Below are positions 25,447 to 34,356 of a stretch of 64,000 nt of DNA, piece after piece. Each line of letters begins with the position of its first letter. Positions within the stretch are counted from its first letter, which is position 1. The notes beneath the pieces were generated by a model, which was given only the letters and a program-made list of their open reading frames with translations, was not told where the DNA came from and ran no database searches. The DNA comes from an uncultured Clostridium sp. GTDB lineage: Bacteria; Bacillota; Clostridia; Clostridiales; Clostridiaceae. Where the stretch lies: positions 1-64,000 of the forward strand of contig CAKVEW010000016.1 of assembly GCA_934746015.1 (NCBI GenBank). Reading direction: 5' to 3'. Made by a program: the position numbers and the translations under genes.

Positions 25447-26616
25447 TTATATACTATTTTTCCCATTATTCACTAGGGCCTGCTTAAGCTCTTCTTCAAT
25501 CTTAAGCAATTCTTCTTGTGCTTTAGCTCTTTGTACAGTACCTTGCTCATGAATTTTAACAACCTCATTTATTGATGAGATCAAATCTTTATTACACTGC
25601 CTAAGGGTTTCAATATCCACTGTAGGTCTTTCAGATTGTTTAGCAGTTTCCACAGTTGCTATCTTAAGTGTTTCTGAATTCTTCTTTAAAAGCTCATTGG
25701 TTTTATCTGCCAATGCCCCTTGTGCTGCTAATGCACGGCTTGTATGTTCTATTCCAAGTGCTAGTACAAGTTGATTTCTCCATAGTGGAATTGTATTTGA
25801 AAGTGAAGACTGTAACTTATCCATCATTTCTCTGTCATTATTTTGAAGCATTCGTACTTGGGGAGCTGATTGAATTGATATTACCCTTGTAATTTCCAAA
25901 TCAGATAATTTCTTTTCAAATCTATAGCATAAATCTTCATAATCTCTGTAAAGTTGCACATCCTCTTGTTTATTGGTCTGCTCTGCTTTAGCTTTCAATT
26001 CTTGTAACTTTGTGGCTTTTGCGTGATCAAGTGCCTTCTTTCCAGCAATAATATACATTGTAAGTTCCTTGTAGTACTGAAGGTTCAATTCATACATCTG
26101 CTGATACATTGATATGTCCTGTGATAACACATCTCTATGCTTCTTCAAGTCCTTTTCAATTCTGTCTACATTACTCTCTGCCTTAGCATAATTAGCCTTA
26201 ATAGAGTTAATGCCATGCTTAGCTTTTTTTAAAATCCCCAAAAGTCCCTTTTTCTCTGGTTCTGTTGTTGCATCTAAGGTTACAGTTAATTCTTTAAGTG
26301 AATCACCCACATCTCCAAGATCGTATGTTTTTACTTTTTTAAGAATGGTTATAGAAAAATCAGAAATGTTTGTTTGTGCCTTAATACCATAGTTTACAAT
26401 CTCATCAACATTTTCAATATTAATTTCACTTGCAAATTGCTCTACCATTTCTTTCTCTTCATTAGAAAGCATGCTCTCATCTATTGTTCCCGCTGAATAA
26501 TTAGATTCTCCATCTGTTACCACCCTTTTCATAACTGGAACACTTTCAAACAAAGAATCATCAGTTTTTTCATCTGGATTTAAAGTTAGCTTTGTTTTCC
26601 TCTTTTCTGTTTCCAT
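25447..26616 (-). CDS. TelA-family protein (toxic anion resistance)
   Basis: 389 residues, soluble and mostly helical with long coiled-coil stretches (about 130-240 and 340-385). The signature block is LSNTIPLWRNQLVLALGIEHTSRAL near 270-295, typical of TelA/KlaA. The name comes from tellurite resistance but the biochemical role is unknown; TelA proteins often pair with XpaC-like proteins, as here. GGAGG precedes the ATG. A shorter paralogue precedes it. Its place inside an Hxs operon suggests an envelope-associated structural role rather than metal resistance. Confidence 0.88.
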   Translation of the reverse strand: METEKRKTKLTLNPDEKTDDSLFESVPVMKRVVTDGESNYSAGTIDESMLSNEEKEMVEQFASEINIENVDEIVNYGIKAQTNISDFSITILKKVKTYDLGDVGDSLKELTVTLDATTEPEKKGLLGILKKAKHGINSIKANYAKAESNVDRIEKDLKKHRDVLSQDISMYQQMYELNLQYYKELTMYIIAGKKALDHAKATKLQELKAKAEQTNKQEDVQLYRDYEDLCYRFEKKLSDLEITRVISIQSAPQVRMLQNNDREMMDKLQSSLSNTIPLWRNQLVLALGIEHTSRALAAQGALADKTNELLKKNSETLKIATVETAKQSERPTVDIETLRQCNKDLISSINEVVKIHEQGTVQRAKAQEELLKIEEELKQALVNNGKNSI

Positions 26617-26645
26617 AATAGATCCTCCATTGCCTTATAATTTAC

Positions 26646-27548
26646 TTACATCAACAAATTATTCAATTCCAGCCTTATACTGGAGTCATTTTTTTCTACC
26701 ACATACAAATCATCTATAGTTTTCTTTAGCTTATCATTTGCTGCTAGAAGTTTGTCTATATCAATTTCTCTTATTATTTTTGATGAATTTTTCTTTAATT
26801 TCTTATTGCCCTGATTTATGTATGCTTGCGTTATTTGAGATACCCTGTCTTGAATCTCCATATTCCTGTTCATCTTTTCTATACCCAATAACAGAGTAAT
26901 CTGATTTCGCCATATAGGTATTGTTCCAGAGACTGCCGAAATAATTTTATCTATTAACTGTGTATTGTTCTCCAACATAAGTTTTAACTGGACCTGATTT
27001 TGTATGGCAACTGTATGGGATATTTCCAAATCTTCTAATCTTTTAGAAAGTCGTATATACCAATCATCCAAGGAATCATCTTCTATTGCTCTCTTCTCTC
27101 TATGTAGTAAGATATCTTTGCCATAGGCTACTGCTTTTTCAAGTTTTGCAGAACTATCCAATATTAGTTCATGCATTTTTTCCAGTAATTTCGAATCCTT
27201 AATAAGCTGAACTTCTTGCAGTTTTAATAAAAGTTCTATCTTATCGATGTACACTAGGATTTCATTATATCTTTTTATAAAAGCATCTCTCCTACTATTT
27301 TCCGATTTTAAAAATATAAACCTAGGCTTTTCAGTAATATTTTTCTGAAAAGCATCAATTTCAACAATAATATCATGAATCAAGTACTCTAAATCTCCAT
27401 TGTCATTTAACAGCAATGAAGATAATGATTTAGATACCTCTCTTAGTTTTTGTTGTGCATCACTACCAAATAATACTAAGCTATCATGATTACCTACAAC
27501 CAATTCATTTGGTGCTACTATTCTATAATTATCATTTATCACATTCAA
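26646..27548 (-). CDS. Second TelA-like protein, shorter paralogue
   Basis: 300 residues. SGTIPIWRNQITLLLGIEK (about 212-230) aligns with the TelA signature in the next gene, and the preceding helix ISHTVAIQNQVQLKLML matches ITRVISIQSAPQVRML there. The acidic N-terminal extension of the other copy is missing. Translation appears to start at TTG with GAGGATG upstream; a GTG two codons later is an alternative. The pair probably forms a hetero-oligomer. Function unknown. Confidence 0.8.
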   Translation of the reverse strand: MNVINDNYRIVAPNELVVGNHDSLVLFGSDAQQKLREVSKSLSSLLLNDNGDLEYLIHDIIVEIDAFQKNITEKPRFIFLKSENSRRDAFIKRYNEILVYIDKIELLLKLQEVQLIKDSKLLEKMHELILDSSAKLEKAVAYGKDILLHREKRAIEDDSLDDWYIRLSKRLEDLEISHTVAIQNQVQLKLMLENNTQLIDKIISAVSGTIPIWRNQITLLLGIEKMNRNMEIQDRVSQITQAYINQGNKKLKKNSSKIIREIDIDKLLAANDKLKKTIDDLYVVEKNDSSIRLELNNLLM

Positions 27549-27575
27549 TTAATCATCCTCACAATCATTAAAGAG

Positions 27576-28664
27576 TTAATCTATCAAGCCTTCCTGTTTC
27601 ATAATTATTTCCATGGCAGAAATATCACTAGTAATATCCATTTCCTGTTCCTGATAGAATTTATCAAGCAATCCCTCAAAGGAATCAATAATTTTATCCA
27701 AAGCAACTTCAATATCTTTTTTAGTTCTCTCAAGTGTTTTTCCTTTCACCTGTTTTTCATCTATTTCTATATAAGCTTCAAGTAATTTTTCTGTAGTAGG
27801 TAAATAATAATTCATAAACATACCCAATTTATCATCCTGAGCAGGATTAATATCTACCTCATGAAATATCATAGAAACTACTTTTTCCATTCTATCCAAC
27901 TTTCTAGAAATCAATTTATCTTTTATAATATCGTTACTTTCATGAATCTTATCAATGTATTGTTGCCCTTGATTCAATATAGCTTCTATTTCTTTTGACC
28001 GTTCTTTCATTCTTAAACGCTCCTCCACCTGTTTTCTATAATATCTATCATATACAGCCTGTTTTTCTTTATAATTCTCATAAATCTCATTAGAAACTAT
28101 AAATATAAGATTATCTTTTCCAAAGTGCCCTTGTGGAATCAATTTCATTTTTACAGCAGACTTTAAATCCTTCACCACTATTTCCGATGCTGTATTTGCA
28201 TATCCCGCAAGGTCATCAGTAATTTCAATATTTCTAAATCGTAAAACATTCAAATAAATATCATATCGTTTATAAAATCTAATCTTAGATATGGAATAAA
28301 CAACAACAATGCTATTCAAGAAAATAATCGTCAATGTACATACTATCCCAGCAATAGCATAAGAATCAAATTTATCAGAATATACCAATGTACCAATGCT
28401 TATTGCTAAAATATAAAAATATACAATAGACATTATCAAACAAAAGCAAATAGTAATTGTATACATTATAGACTTCGGTCTATCAAAAACATATCTATCT
28501 CTACTAACGCTAGCACTTGGTAAATTATCAAGTTTTTGTGTTAACTCTGAAAATTCACCATTTTCCACACCTTTATCTACTATATTTGCTGCTTTCTCAG
28601 CTTCTTTGATATATATATCTTCCTTCTGTTTCTCTCTAGAGAAAAATGAATTTAACTTATCCAT
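27576..28664 (-). CDS. XpaC-like membrane protein
   Basis: 362 residues. Two hydrophobic segments lie at about 66-92 and 100-125 (TITICFCLIMSIVYFYIL, then AGIVCTLTIIFLNSIVVVY). The rest is a charged helical cytoplasmic domain with a coiled coil near 195-260. This fits the XpaC family (named for 5-bromo-4-chloroindolyl phosphate hydrolysis), which co-occurs with TelA proteins. AGGAGGGGAG lies before the ATG. It probably anchors the TelA-like proteins to the membrane; that is inference from co-occurrence. Confidence 0.78.
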   Translation of the reverse strand: MDKLNSFFSREKQKEDIYIKEAEKAANIVDKGVENGEFSELTQKLDNLPSASVSRDRYVFDRPKSIMYTITICFCLIMSIVYFYILAISIGTLVYSDKFDSYAIAGIVCTLTIIFLNSIVVVYSISKIRFYKRYDIYLNVLRFRNIEITDDLAGYANTASEIVVKDLKSAVKMKLIPQGHFGKDNLIFIVSNEIYENYKEKQAVYDRYYRKQVEERLRMKERSKEIEAILNQGQQYIDKIHESNDIIKDKLISRKLDRMEKVVSMIFHEVDINPAQDDKLGMFMNYYLPTTEKLLEAYIEIDEKQVKGKTLERTKKDIEVALDKIIDSFEGLLDKFYQEQEMDITSDISAMEIIMKQEGLID

Positions 28665-28684
28665 CTATATCTCCCCTCCTACCA

Positions 28685-29272
28685 TTATTTCACCTTTTCT
28701 GTTGGAGAAGGCTGATTCAAATCACTAGCATCAATTTTTGTTCCAACACTAGATGCTGGCACAGCCAAAGACGGCATTATACTAGATGCTGGGGTGCCAT
28801 TTGGAAGTTCAATATTCTGGTTCACATCAGGAAGTTTAAAGCTGTCTTCTGTTGCACTTACTACAGGTGCCGTAATACCTGGAACCTTTGATGCTGCAGG
28901 AGCATAATATGTTACATCACCCTCTGAGCTATACTTTGAATTTGAATGAGATGATGTATTCGAATGTGATGTATGGCTGGCATGGCTTGAATGTGTATTT
29001 GAATGCGATCCATGATCAGAGTGAGAGCTATGGCTAGAATGGCTGCTATGGTTTCTATGTCCATTTGACGCAGATCTATGGGAGCTATGTGATCTATGTG
29101 AACTATGTGATCTGTGTTTTGCAAATACATCAACGGACATTAAACTACTAAGAACAACCATCATAGTTCCCAGTAATAATAGCTTTTTACCTGGAATATT
29201 ACCTTCTTCATCCTCTATTAAATTCTCTATGCTTTTTTGAAACTTTGGAAATAAATTATCCATATTACTCAT
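28685..29272 (-). CDS. hxsA: His-Xaa-Ser repeat protein HxsA (radical-SAM-modified peptide precursor)
   Basis: 195 residues. A leader of about 28 residues ends NIPGKK, followed by a hydrophobic segment (LLLLGTMMVVLSSLMS) and a possible signal-peptidase site DVFA/K. Then comes a striking array from about 53 to 109: 17 histidines, nearly all three residues apart, in HxS triplets (HRS, HSS, HGS, HAS, HTS). The C-terminal ~75 residues are Pro/Ser/Ala-rich. This is the defining feature of HxsA of the His-Xaa-Ser system, whose partners HxsB, HxsC and HxsD are encoded upstream. The start overlaps the MORN gene stop by eight bases and has only a weak ribosome site, so translation is coupled. The product is probably exported or membrane-attached; the modification and role are unknown. 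Confidence 0.9.
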   Translation of the reverse strand: MSNMDNLFPKFQKSIENLIEDEEGNIPGKKLLLLGTMMVVLSSLMSVDVFAKHRSHSSHRSHSSHRSASNGHRNHSSHSSHSSHSDHGSHSNTHSSHASHTSHSNTSSHSNSKYSSEGDVTYYAPAASKVPGITAPVVSATEDSFKLPDVNQNIELPNGTPASSIMPSLAVPASSVGTKIDASDLNQPSPTEKVK

Positions 29273-30635
29273 ATATCTTCACACACTTTCCATTCGACCA
29301 ATCAGTCTTATAATGTGTGGTCGAATTTGTATAATATTCACATTCTCCACTTGGCTTACCATTTTCAAATGAACCAGCTAGCTTATATCCATCCTCATTT
29401 GAAGGATAAAAATATGTGCCTGCTCCATTCATTTGATCCTCTCCCCATTTTCCTTCATATGAAGCCCCACTAGTCCATTTATAAGTTCCCTGTCCTGATT
29501 TTTGTCCATTTGACACATTTCCACTATACTGATCACCATTACTGTATTTAATCTGTGCCTGACCAGATAATTCTCCATTACTCATAGCTCCACTATATGT
29601 TGTGCCACTTACCAAAGCCATTTCAACAGCAATAGGTTCTCCATTAGTGATTGTAAATGTATATGTTCCAAAGTCATTTTCAATATGATAGCTTCCATTT
29701 GTGAAGGAATTACTTTCAAATGTACCACTTGCATAACTTCCATCAGAATATGTGTAAATTCCTTTTCCTGACATTTTATCTGCAGACCAATCTCCATCAT
29801 ACTTATCTCCAGATGTCCATTCATATACACCTTGGCCATTTCTATATCCATCATTAAATGAACCAGTATAAATATCTCCGCTTATAAATTTCATGGTACC
29901 AGTGCCACTCAAACTTGTTGCATCACATGTACCTGTATATGTAGAACCATCACGATAATCTATAGTTGCATTATCAATGACTCCATCCTTATATGTTAAA
30001 TTATAACTTCCTGTGTTATTGCTAAATGTGCAAGACCCCTCATAGAACAAGTTTTCCTGAAAGGTTCCTGAATAAACCACTCCATCAGTAGTAGTATATT
30101 TCCCTTGCCCCCACATCTGATCTTCTTTCCATTCACCTTCATATACTGTACCATCATCCCAAGTAAAAATTCCTTGTCCACTCTTCTGAGAATTCTTGAA
30201 AGCTCCTTCATATGTACCCTCAATGGGCACTTTTAAAATTCCATCTCCATTAAGCTGATTATTATTCCAATATCCATTGTACTCAGCACCAGATTTATAC
30301 GAAAACTTACCTTTGCCAATAAAATAACCAAAATCAGTATTTCCTTCATATATACCCTCTGTGAGTTGTATCTGTCCATATTTTCTGATTTCATATTCTC
30401 GAAGAACTCTGTTGTATAAATCATTATAAGCAACCTTGTATAGAAAGTTTTCTGCAACAACCAACTCTAATATCATTAATGCTATAATTACCCATGCTGC
30501 TAACTTCTTTCTTTTTTTATAGGCTCCCTGATACTCTTCTTCTGGAGAAGATAATTCAACAATAACCTCCCCTTGCTCTAATTGTTTTATACTTTCTTCA
30601 GTCTGTGAGGTTTTTGATTTAAAAACTCCTGACAT
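29265..30635 (-). CDS. MORN-repeat membrane protein of the Hxs operon
   Basis: About 456 residues from the ATG at 30635, one base after the hxsB stop, with GGAG upstream. A cytoplasmic N-terminus of ~45 residues is followed by one transmembrane helix (AAWVIIALMILELVVA), then more than ten MORN repeats of the form Y.G.W..GQ..G.G (for example YEGEWKEDQMWGQGKY, YDGDWSADKMSGKGIY) to the C-terminus. MORN arrays bind lipids or proteins and form elongated beta-sheets. By topology the repeats could be outside the cell, if the positive residues before the helix stay in. It lies between the maturases and HxsA, suggesting a scaffold for the modified peptide. Confidence 0.85.
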   Translation of the reverse strand: MSGVFKSKTSQTEESIKQLEQGEVIVELSSPEEEYQGAYKKRKKLAAWVIIALMILELVVAENFLYKVAYNDLYNRVLREYEIRKYGQIQLTEGIYEGNTDFGYFIGKGKFSYKSGAEYNGYWNNNQLNGDGILKVPIEGTYEGAFKNSQKSGQGIFTWDDGTVYEGEWKEDQMWGQGKYTTTDGVVYSGTFQENLFYEGSCTFSNNTGSYNLTYKDGVIDNATIDYRDGSTYTGTCDATSLSGTGTMKFISGDIYTGSFNDGYRNGQGVYEWTSGDKYDGDWSADKMSGKGIYTYSDGSYASGTFESNSFTNGSYHIENDFGTYTFTITNGEPIAVEMALVSGTTYSGAMSNGELSGQAQIKYSNGDQYSGNVSNGQKSGQGTYKWTSGASYEGKWGEDQMNGAGTYFYPSNEDGYKLAGSFENGKPSGECEYYTNSTTHYKTDWSNGKCVKIYE

Positions 30636-30636
30636 C

Positions 30637-32028
30637 TCAATCACTCCATGAATTTAATATTTTCATAGTTTTTTCTTCATTCTCATAAAATTTTGAAAAT
30701 AAATAGTCTAATATTCCTGAATACACACTACATCTATATCCTCGAGGATGCTTCTCTAATACATCTCCATTCATTGCATAATTTACTACCGGACAAGTTC
30801 CACAATAGGGCTGATACACGCAATCACAACAGCTTGGTATTGTTTCTAATATACTTGATGCACAAACTGTTTTACAGACACCATTTTTAATTAAATCCCT
30901 ATACTGGCTTTTATATACATTTCCTAAACAAAATGTACTTTGTCCCATTTCATGAAGCATTCTGCCCTCGTCACAGGTAAAAATATTCCCATCAGCGTAA
31001 TATGCTAACTGCCCAACACCAGCTCCACATGGTGATCTAAGCTCCATATAGTTCATAAAATCACCTTGTATCCTTTTAAGAAGAATTGTAGCATGATCTT
31101 CTTTAATGAAATGTCCCATCTTGTTAATTTCTATTAACTCTTCTAAAGCCTCTTTATAAAAGTCTACAAATTCTTCTGGGGAATATCCTATCTCATTCCA
31201 ATGCATTGCTGCTTTTCCCAGTGGTGTCAATGGTCTTATAAAAATACTGTCAAACCCCAGATTGGCATATGTATGAACTATCTCTTTCGGATATTTCAAA
31301 GAAAGTCTGGTAGTTGTCTGAATTGCACCAACATGAAGTCCTGCCTTTCGAATTTTTTCTATTGATTTAAGCACTGATGAAAATGTCCCTGTTCCATTTA
31401 CAAATACTCGATTACTATTGTGAACGATCTCATTTCCATCAATAGATGTGGATAACCCAAAATTATGTTCGGCAAAAAAATCCAACATTTCATCTGTAAG
31501 TAATGTAAGATTGGTTACTACAGTATAAGCGACTTCATGACACCCCTTGCGTTCCTCTGTATACTCCACAATATGTTTGATAATTTCAAAATTAAGTAAG
31601 GGCTCTCCACCTTGGAACTCAAAAGCAAGTGACGGTTCTGGTGATTGTAAAGCAATATCTACTGCGTGTTCAGCCATTTCCTTATCCATAACTAAATGAG
31701 AACACTGAACCCCATTATTTGCTTGGCAATAGACACAACTCATATTACATAAGGTAGTTACAACAAAAATATGTAAAGCCGTTGCCGTATTTACATGTCC
31801 TTTTATCTCCCTTAGAAGATATTTATTCCTAGATGTATATTCTAAATCTGATTCATCATATATCATATTTTTTTCTATAAGCATCTTTGCTAGATCAGAT
31901 TCCATATCTATCTTTTTTGAAATAATTTTTTTGAAATCATCATTACTAACAAAAGCATATTTCCCAAAATCATTAGTCATTAGGATATGCTGGTTAAAAT
32001 GCTTAAAATTAAAATAATTCAGTTTCAT
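30637..32028 (-). CDS. hxsB: Radical SAM/SPASM maturase HxsB
   Basis: About 463 residues from the ATG at 32028, which overlaps the hxsC stop (ATGA) and has AAGGCG before it. Radical SAM motif CNMSCVYC (Cys94, Cys98, Cys101), GGEPLLNFE at about 140, then a C-terminal SPASM domain with many Cys: CGAGVGQLAYYADG, CDEGR, CLGN, then CCDCVYQPYCGTC. This architecture is that of peptide-modifying maturases. Position next to HxsC, HxsD and an HxS-repeat peptide identifies it as HxsB. The chemistry is unknown; SPASM enzymes usually form thioether, C-C or C-O cross-links or epimerise residues. Confidence 0.9.
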   Translation of the reverse strand: MKLNYFNFKHFNQHILMTNDFGKYAFVSNDDFKKIISKKIDMESDLAKMLIEKNMIYDESDLEYTSRNKYLLREIKGHVNTATALHIFVVTTLCNMSCVYCQANNGVQCSHLVMDKEMAEHAVDIALQSPEPSLAFEFQGGEPLLNFEIIKHIVEYTEERKGCHEVAYTVVTNLTLLTDEMLDFFAEHNFGLSTSIDGNEIVHNSNRVFVNGTGTFSSVLKSIEKIRKAGLHVGAIQTTTRLSLKYPKEIVHTYANLGFDSIFIRPLTPLGKAAMHWNEIGYSPEEFVDFYKEALEELIEINKMGHFIKEDHATILLKRIQGDFMNYMELRSPCGAGVGQLAYYADGNIFTCDEGRMLHEMGQSTFCLGNVYKSQYRDLIKNGVCKTVCASSILETIPSCCDCVYQPYCGTCPVVNYAMNGDVLEKHPRGYRCSVYSGILDYLFSKFYENEEKTMKILNSWSD

Positions 32029-33131
32029 ATAATCGCCTTCAGCTCCCCTTTTTCCATTAGAAGTGTTCCTGCAAATATACCTCCACACTCCTTCTTCATC
32101 TTACATATATGACATTGCTTGGAGTATCTTACTTTCTCTGGAGAAATGCTTTTTTCACACAATGTCCAAAATTTCTTTTCTACAGTACAAAGTGGAAAAT
32201 TGTATAATTTCACATCTATTCCATGCTCAATGAAAACCATAATAGCTTTTTGAATTTTTCTGGCAGCTTCTCTATATGGAATCCATACTTTATCTCTATT
32301 GATATATGCACTTCCTGTCATCTCCATAGCCATAATGCTTACATATGATATTTCCGACATTTCATTTACAATAAGCCATGCAATGTTCTCAATATCATTT
32401 ACATTCAGATTGCTGACCACAATTCGAAGTTCTACAGGTATTCCTAATCTTAATAATTTTTTTATTCCTGTTACTGTTTGGAGAAAACTGTTGTTTGCTT
32501 GAGTAATCAAGTCATGAATCTCAGGCTTTGATCCGTGTATAGGAATTGCCATAATACTATCTGCTGGAATACAATCTCTTAATTGTTTTGCAAATGCATC
32601 AACAGCAAAAATCCGTCCATTGGTCAAAAATAAAAACTCTGTATTTTCAAATTTATCTCTCAAGAATGATATAAAAGGGAAAATTTCTTTTCCTATCATA
32701 AATGGCTCACCACCTGTTATTGTTAAATGAGGAGTATCCCTTGGAATATGTTTTGCTATCTCAATAAGATTTTCAACACTAGTATCTTCTCCATTTTTAC
32801 GGGATACATCTGGTGAGGGACACATTATACAATTTGAATTACATTTCCCTGTTATAAAAAAGTAATTATCTATTGAACTGTCATTATAGTATTCTGATAG
32901 TTTTCCATTTTCCCCCAACTCATATACATCATAATTATTTCCCTGCTGAAGTTTTTCTATTATCTGCTTGTCTCTAGAAATAATTATGTTGTCAGGATAT
33001 AAGGTAATAGAATCATCCGAAACATAAATGACATCTAATTCATTTTTTTGCAAGTCATCCCTGACATCTTCCTCAAATGCTAAGGAGACCGTCCTATATT
33101 TTCCCTTATATTCTCTAATCCTAACAATCAT
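32025..33131 (-). CDS. hxsC: Radical SAM maturase HxsC
   Basis: 368 residues. The radical SAM motif CNSNCIMC is at Cys97, Cys101, Cys104; TITGGEPFMIGKE at about 137 is the SAM-binding motif. The N-terminal ~90 residues have no known catalytic motif and may recognise the peptide. A C-terminal Cys cluster (CHICKMKKECGG) suggests one auxiliary cluster. It overlaps both the upstream peptidase gene and hxsB by four bases (ATGA), so all three are translated in coupled fashion. Assigned as HxsC from context and architecture. Confidence 0.88.
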   Translation of the reverse strand: MIVRIREYKGKYRTVSLAFEEDVRDDLQKNELDVIYVSDDSITLYPDNIIISRDKQIIEKLQQGNNYDVYELGENGKLSEYYNDSSIDNYFFITGKCNSNCIMCPSPDVSRKNGEDTSVENLIEIAKHIPRDTPHLTITGGEPFMIGKEIFPFISFLRDKFENTEFLFLTNGRIFAVDAFAKQLRDCIPADSIMAIPIHGSKPEIHDLITQANNSFLQTVTGIKKLLRLGIPVELRIVVSNLNVNDIENIAWLIVNEMSEISYVSIMAMEMTGSAYINRDKVWIPYREAARKIQKAIMVFIEHGIDVKLYNFPLCTVEKKFWTLCEKSISPEKVRYSKQCHICKMKKECGGIFAGTLLMEKGELKAII

Positions 33132-34159
33132 TTAACAACACTCCATATTATGAAATAACTTACAAAACCAAGGAATATAAATACTGCAAATGGTATTTTT
33201 CTTACAATGGTCAAGCTACTAATCTTTTTACTTTCAGCCCATACTTTAATGCTATCGATTTCATCCGACGTAATCCTACTTCGTAAGTCTTCCGATGAAA
33301 TTCCTGGTAATCCTCTGACTCTTGAACCCTGCATCAACGTAGAGGAAAATGTTGATAAAATCATTCCCTTTTTTAATTCAGAAATCTGAATCTCCTCATA
33401 TAAACTTGTTCTTATAGTCATTTGACATATTAGAAGAATTATCACAAGGATATAATTCTCTGGGTTAAAGGAAAATGGAATCACTCCTATAAACAGTCCT
33501 GAAAATAGCTCCAATATAAAGCCACCAAGAATTACATACCATTTTCTAAGGAATTCATATTTCCCAATTACCCAAGCTATTCCAATACATAAACTTCTAA
33601 TTATCCAAGGATTAATATCTATATTCACATTATGTAAATATATAACTATCACATTAATGGCACTTATGTATATTGTTGCAGAAATAAATGATTTCAAAAA
33701 TGACAAAATATATCTCTTTACATATTCCTTTGTCATCTTATTTTCACCACGAATCAGTCCATATATCGATGAGATAAGTAAATATATATATCCATAAAGA
33801 ATTGCAATTCCAATTGCAAAAATAAGAGTTATTGTACTATCTCCATAAATCAGATAGTAATTTGCAGGATATAGAAATGCCATAACCAAAACTAGCTTAC
33901 AATCTCCCCCAGCAAATGAATGAGAATAGAACAATATCAAACTTATTATTGCAACCATCACATAATTTATCAAAAAAGGTATTACCAAATCTCTTGCATA
34001 ATACCCATAATAAACTATTCCAAGTATTACAGCGGCAAATGTAAAAATTGCAAGGACCTTATTATAGATTCGCCCTTCTTTAAAATCACTCCTTGATGCA
34101 ATTATTCCCAAAAGGAGAAATAAAATTCCATATATCACTTCTATACTTTTCATATTCAT
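33128..34159 (-). CDS. A24 (prepilin-type) aspartic peptidase of the Hxs operon
   Basis: 343 residues, about nine hydrophobic segments. The two catalytic Asp motifs of A24 peptidases are present: SDFKEGRIYN (Asp25, in place of the usual DxxxxxIPN) and AGGDCKLVL (Asp86, GxGD-type). There is no N-terminal zinc-finger/methylase domain, unlike the pilus peptidase at 55231-55980. A C-terminal region with a soluble stretch (SSEDLRSRITSDEIDSIKVW) and a final transmembrane helix resembles archaeal preflagellin-type peptidases. No prepilin is encoded in this operon, so its substrate may be HxsA or another operon protein. Coupled by ATGA overlaps on both sides. Confidence 0.85.
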   Translation of the reverse strand: MNMKSIEVIYGILFLLLGIIASRSDFKEGRIYNKVLAIFTFAAVILGIVYYGYYARDLVIPFLINYVMVAIISLILFYSHSFAGGDCKLVLVMAFLYPANYYLIYGDSTITLIFAIGIAILYGYIYLLISSIYGLIRGENKMTKEYVKRYILSFLKSFISATIYISAINVIVIYLHNVNIDINPWIIRSLCIGIAWVIGKYEFLRKWYVILGGFILELFSGLFIGVIPFSFNPENYILVIILLICQMTIRTSLYEEIQISELKKGMILSTFSSTLMQGSRVRGLPGISSEDLRSRITSDEIDSIKVWAESKKISSLTIVRKIPFAVFIFLGFVSYFIIWSVVK

Positions 34160-34356
34160 TCATTTTCTACATTAATTAAATAGTTTTCAAATTCTTTCAT
34201 TGTTATATCGCTGTCATACCTACATCTGTGAAAAATCAATTCTACTCGGTCACGTTTTTTCTTAATTTTTATTTTGGCGTAATCTTTGTAAATTTTACAT
34301 ACCTTCTCTATATTGTCCAAAGAATAAACATCTGTACTAAGTTGCAACTTACTCAT
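34156..34356 (-). CDS. Short HxsD-like protein
   Basis: 66 residues. VYSLDNIEKVCKIYKDYAKI then KKKRDRVELIF parallels the first half of the HxsD neighbour (YSKVALIKAAYNFTDNAYI then NYYYVTLNL), so it appears to be a truncated or minimal paralogue: one alpha-beta unit without the C-terminal helix. The start overlaps the hxsD stop by eight bases (ATGAGTAA) and the stop overlaps the peptidase start by four. Very basic in the middle. The pairing suggests a heterodimer, perhaps for binding the HxsA leader; inference only. Confidence 0.7.
   Translation of the reverse strand: MSKLQLSTDVYSLDNIEKVCKIYKDYAKIKIKKKRDRVELIFHRCRYDSDITMKEFENYLINVENE

Noticed and set aside
28912..29133. Open frame opposite in phase to hxsA, rich in His and Ile
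   Set aside because: It exists only because the HxS repeat DNA lacks stops in another frame; no ribosome site and poor composition.
28685..29272. HxsA as an ordinary His-rich metal chaperone
   Set aside because: Simple His-rich metal proteins do not come with two radical SAM maturases and HxsD; metal binding may still occur.
29609..30460. Several frames inside the MORN gene
   Set aside because: Byproducts of the repetitive MORN coding sequence read in another phase; hxsB-MORN-hxsA coupling supports only the main frame.
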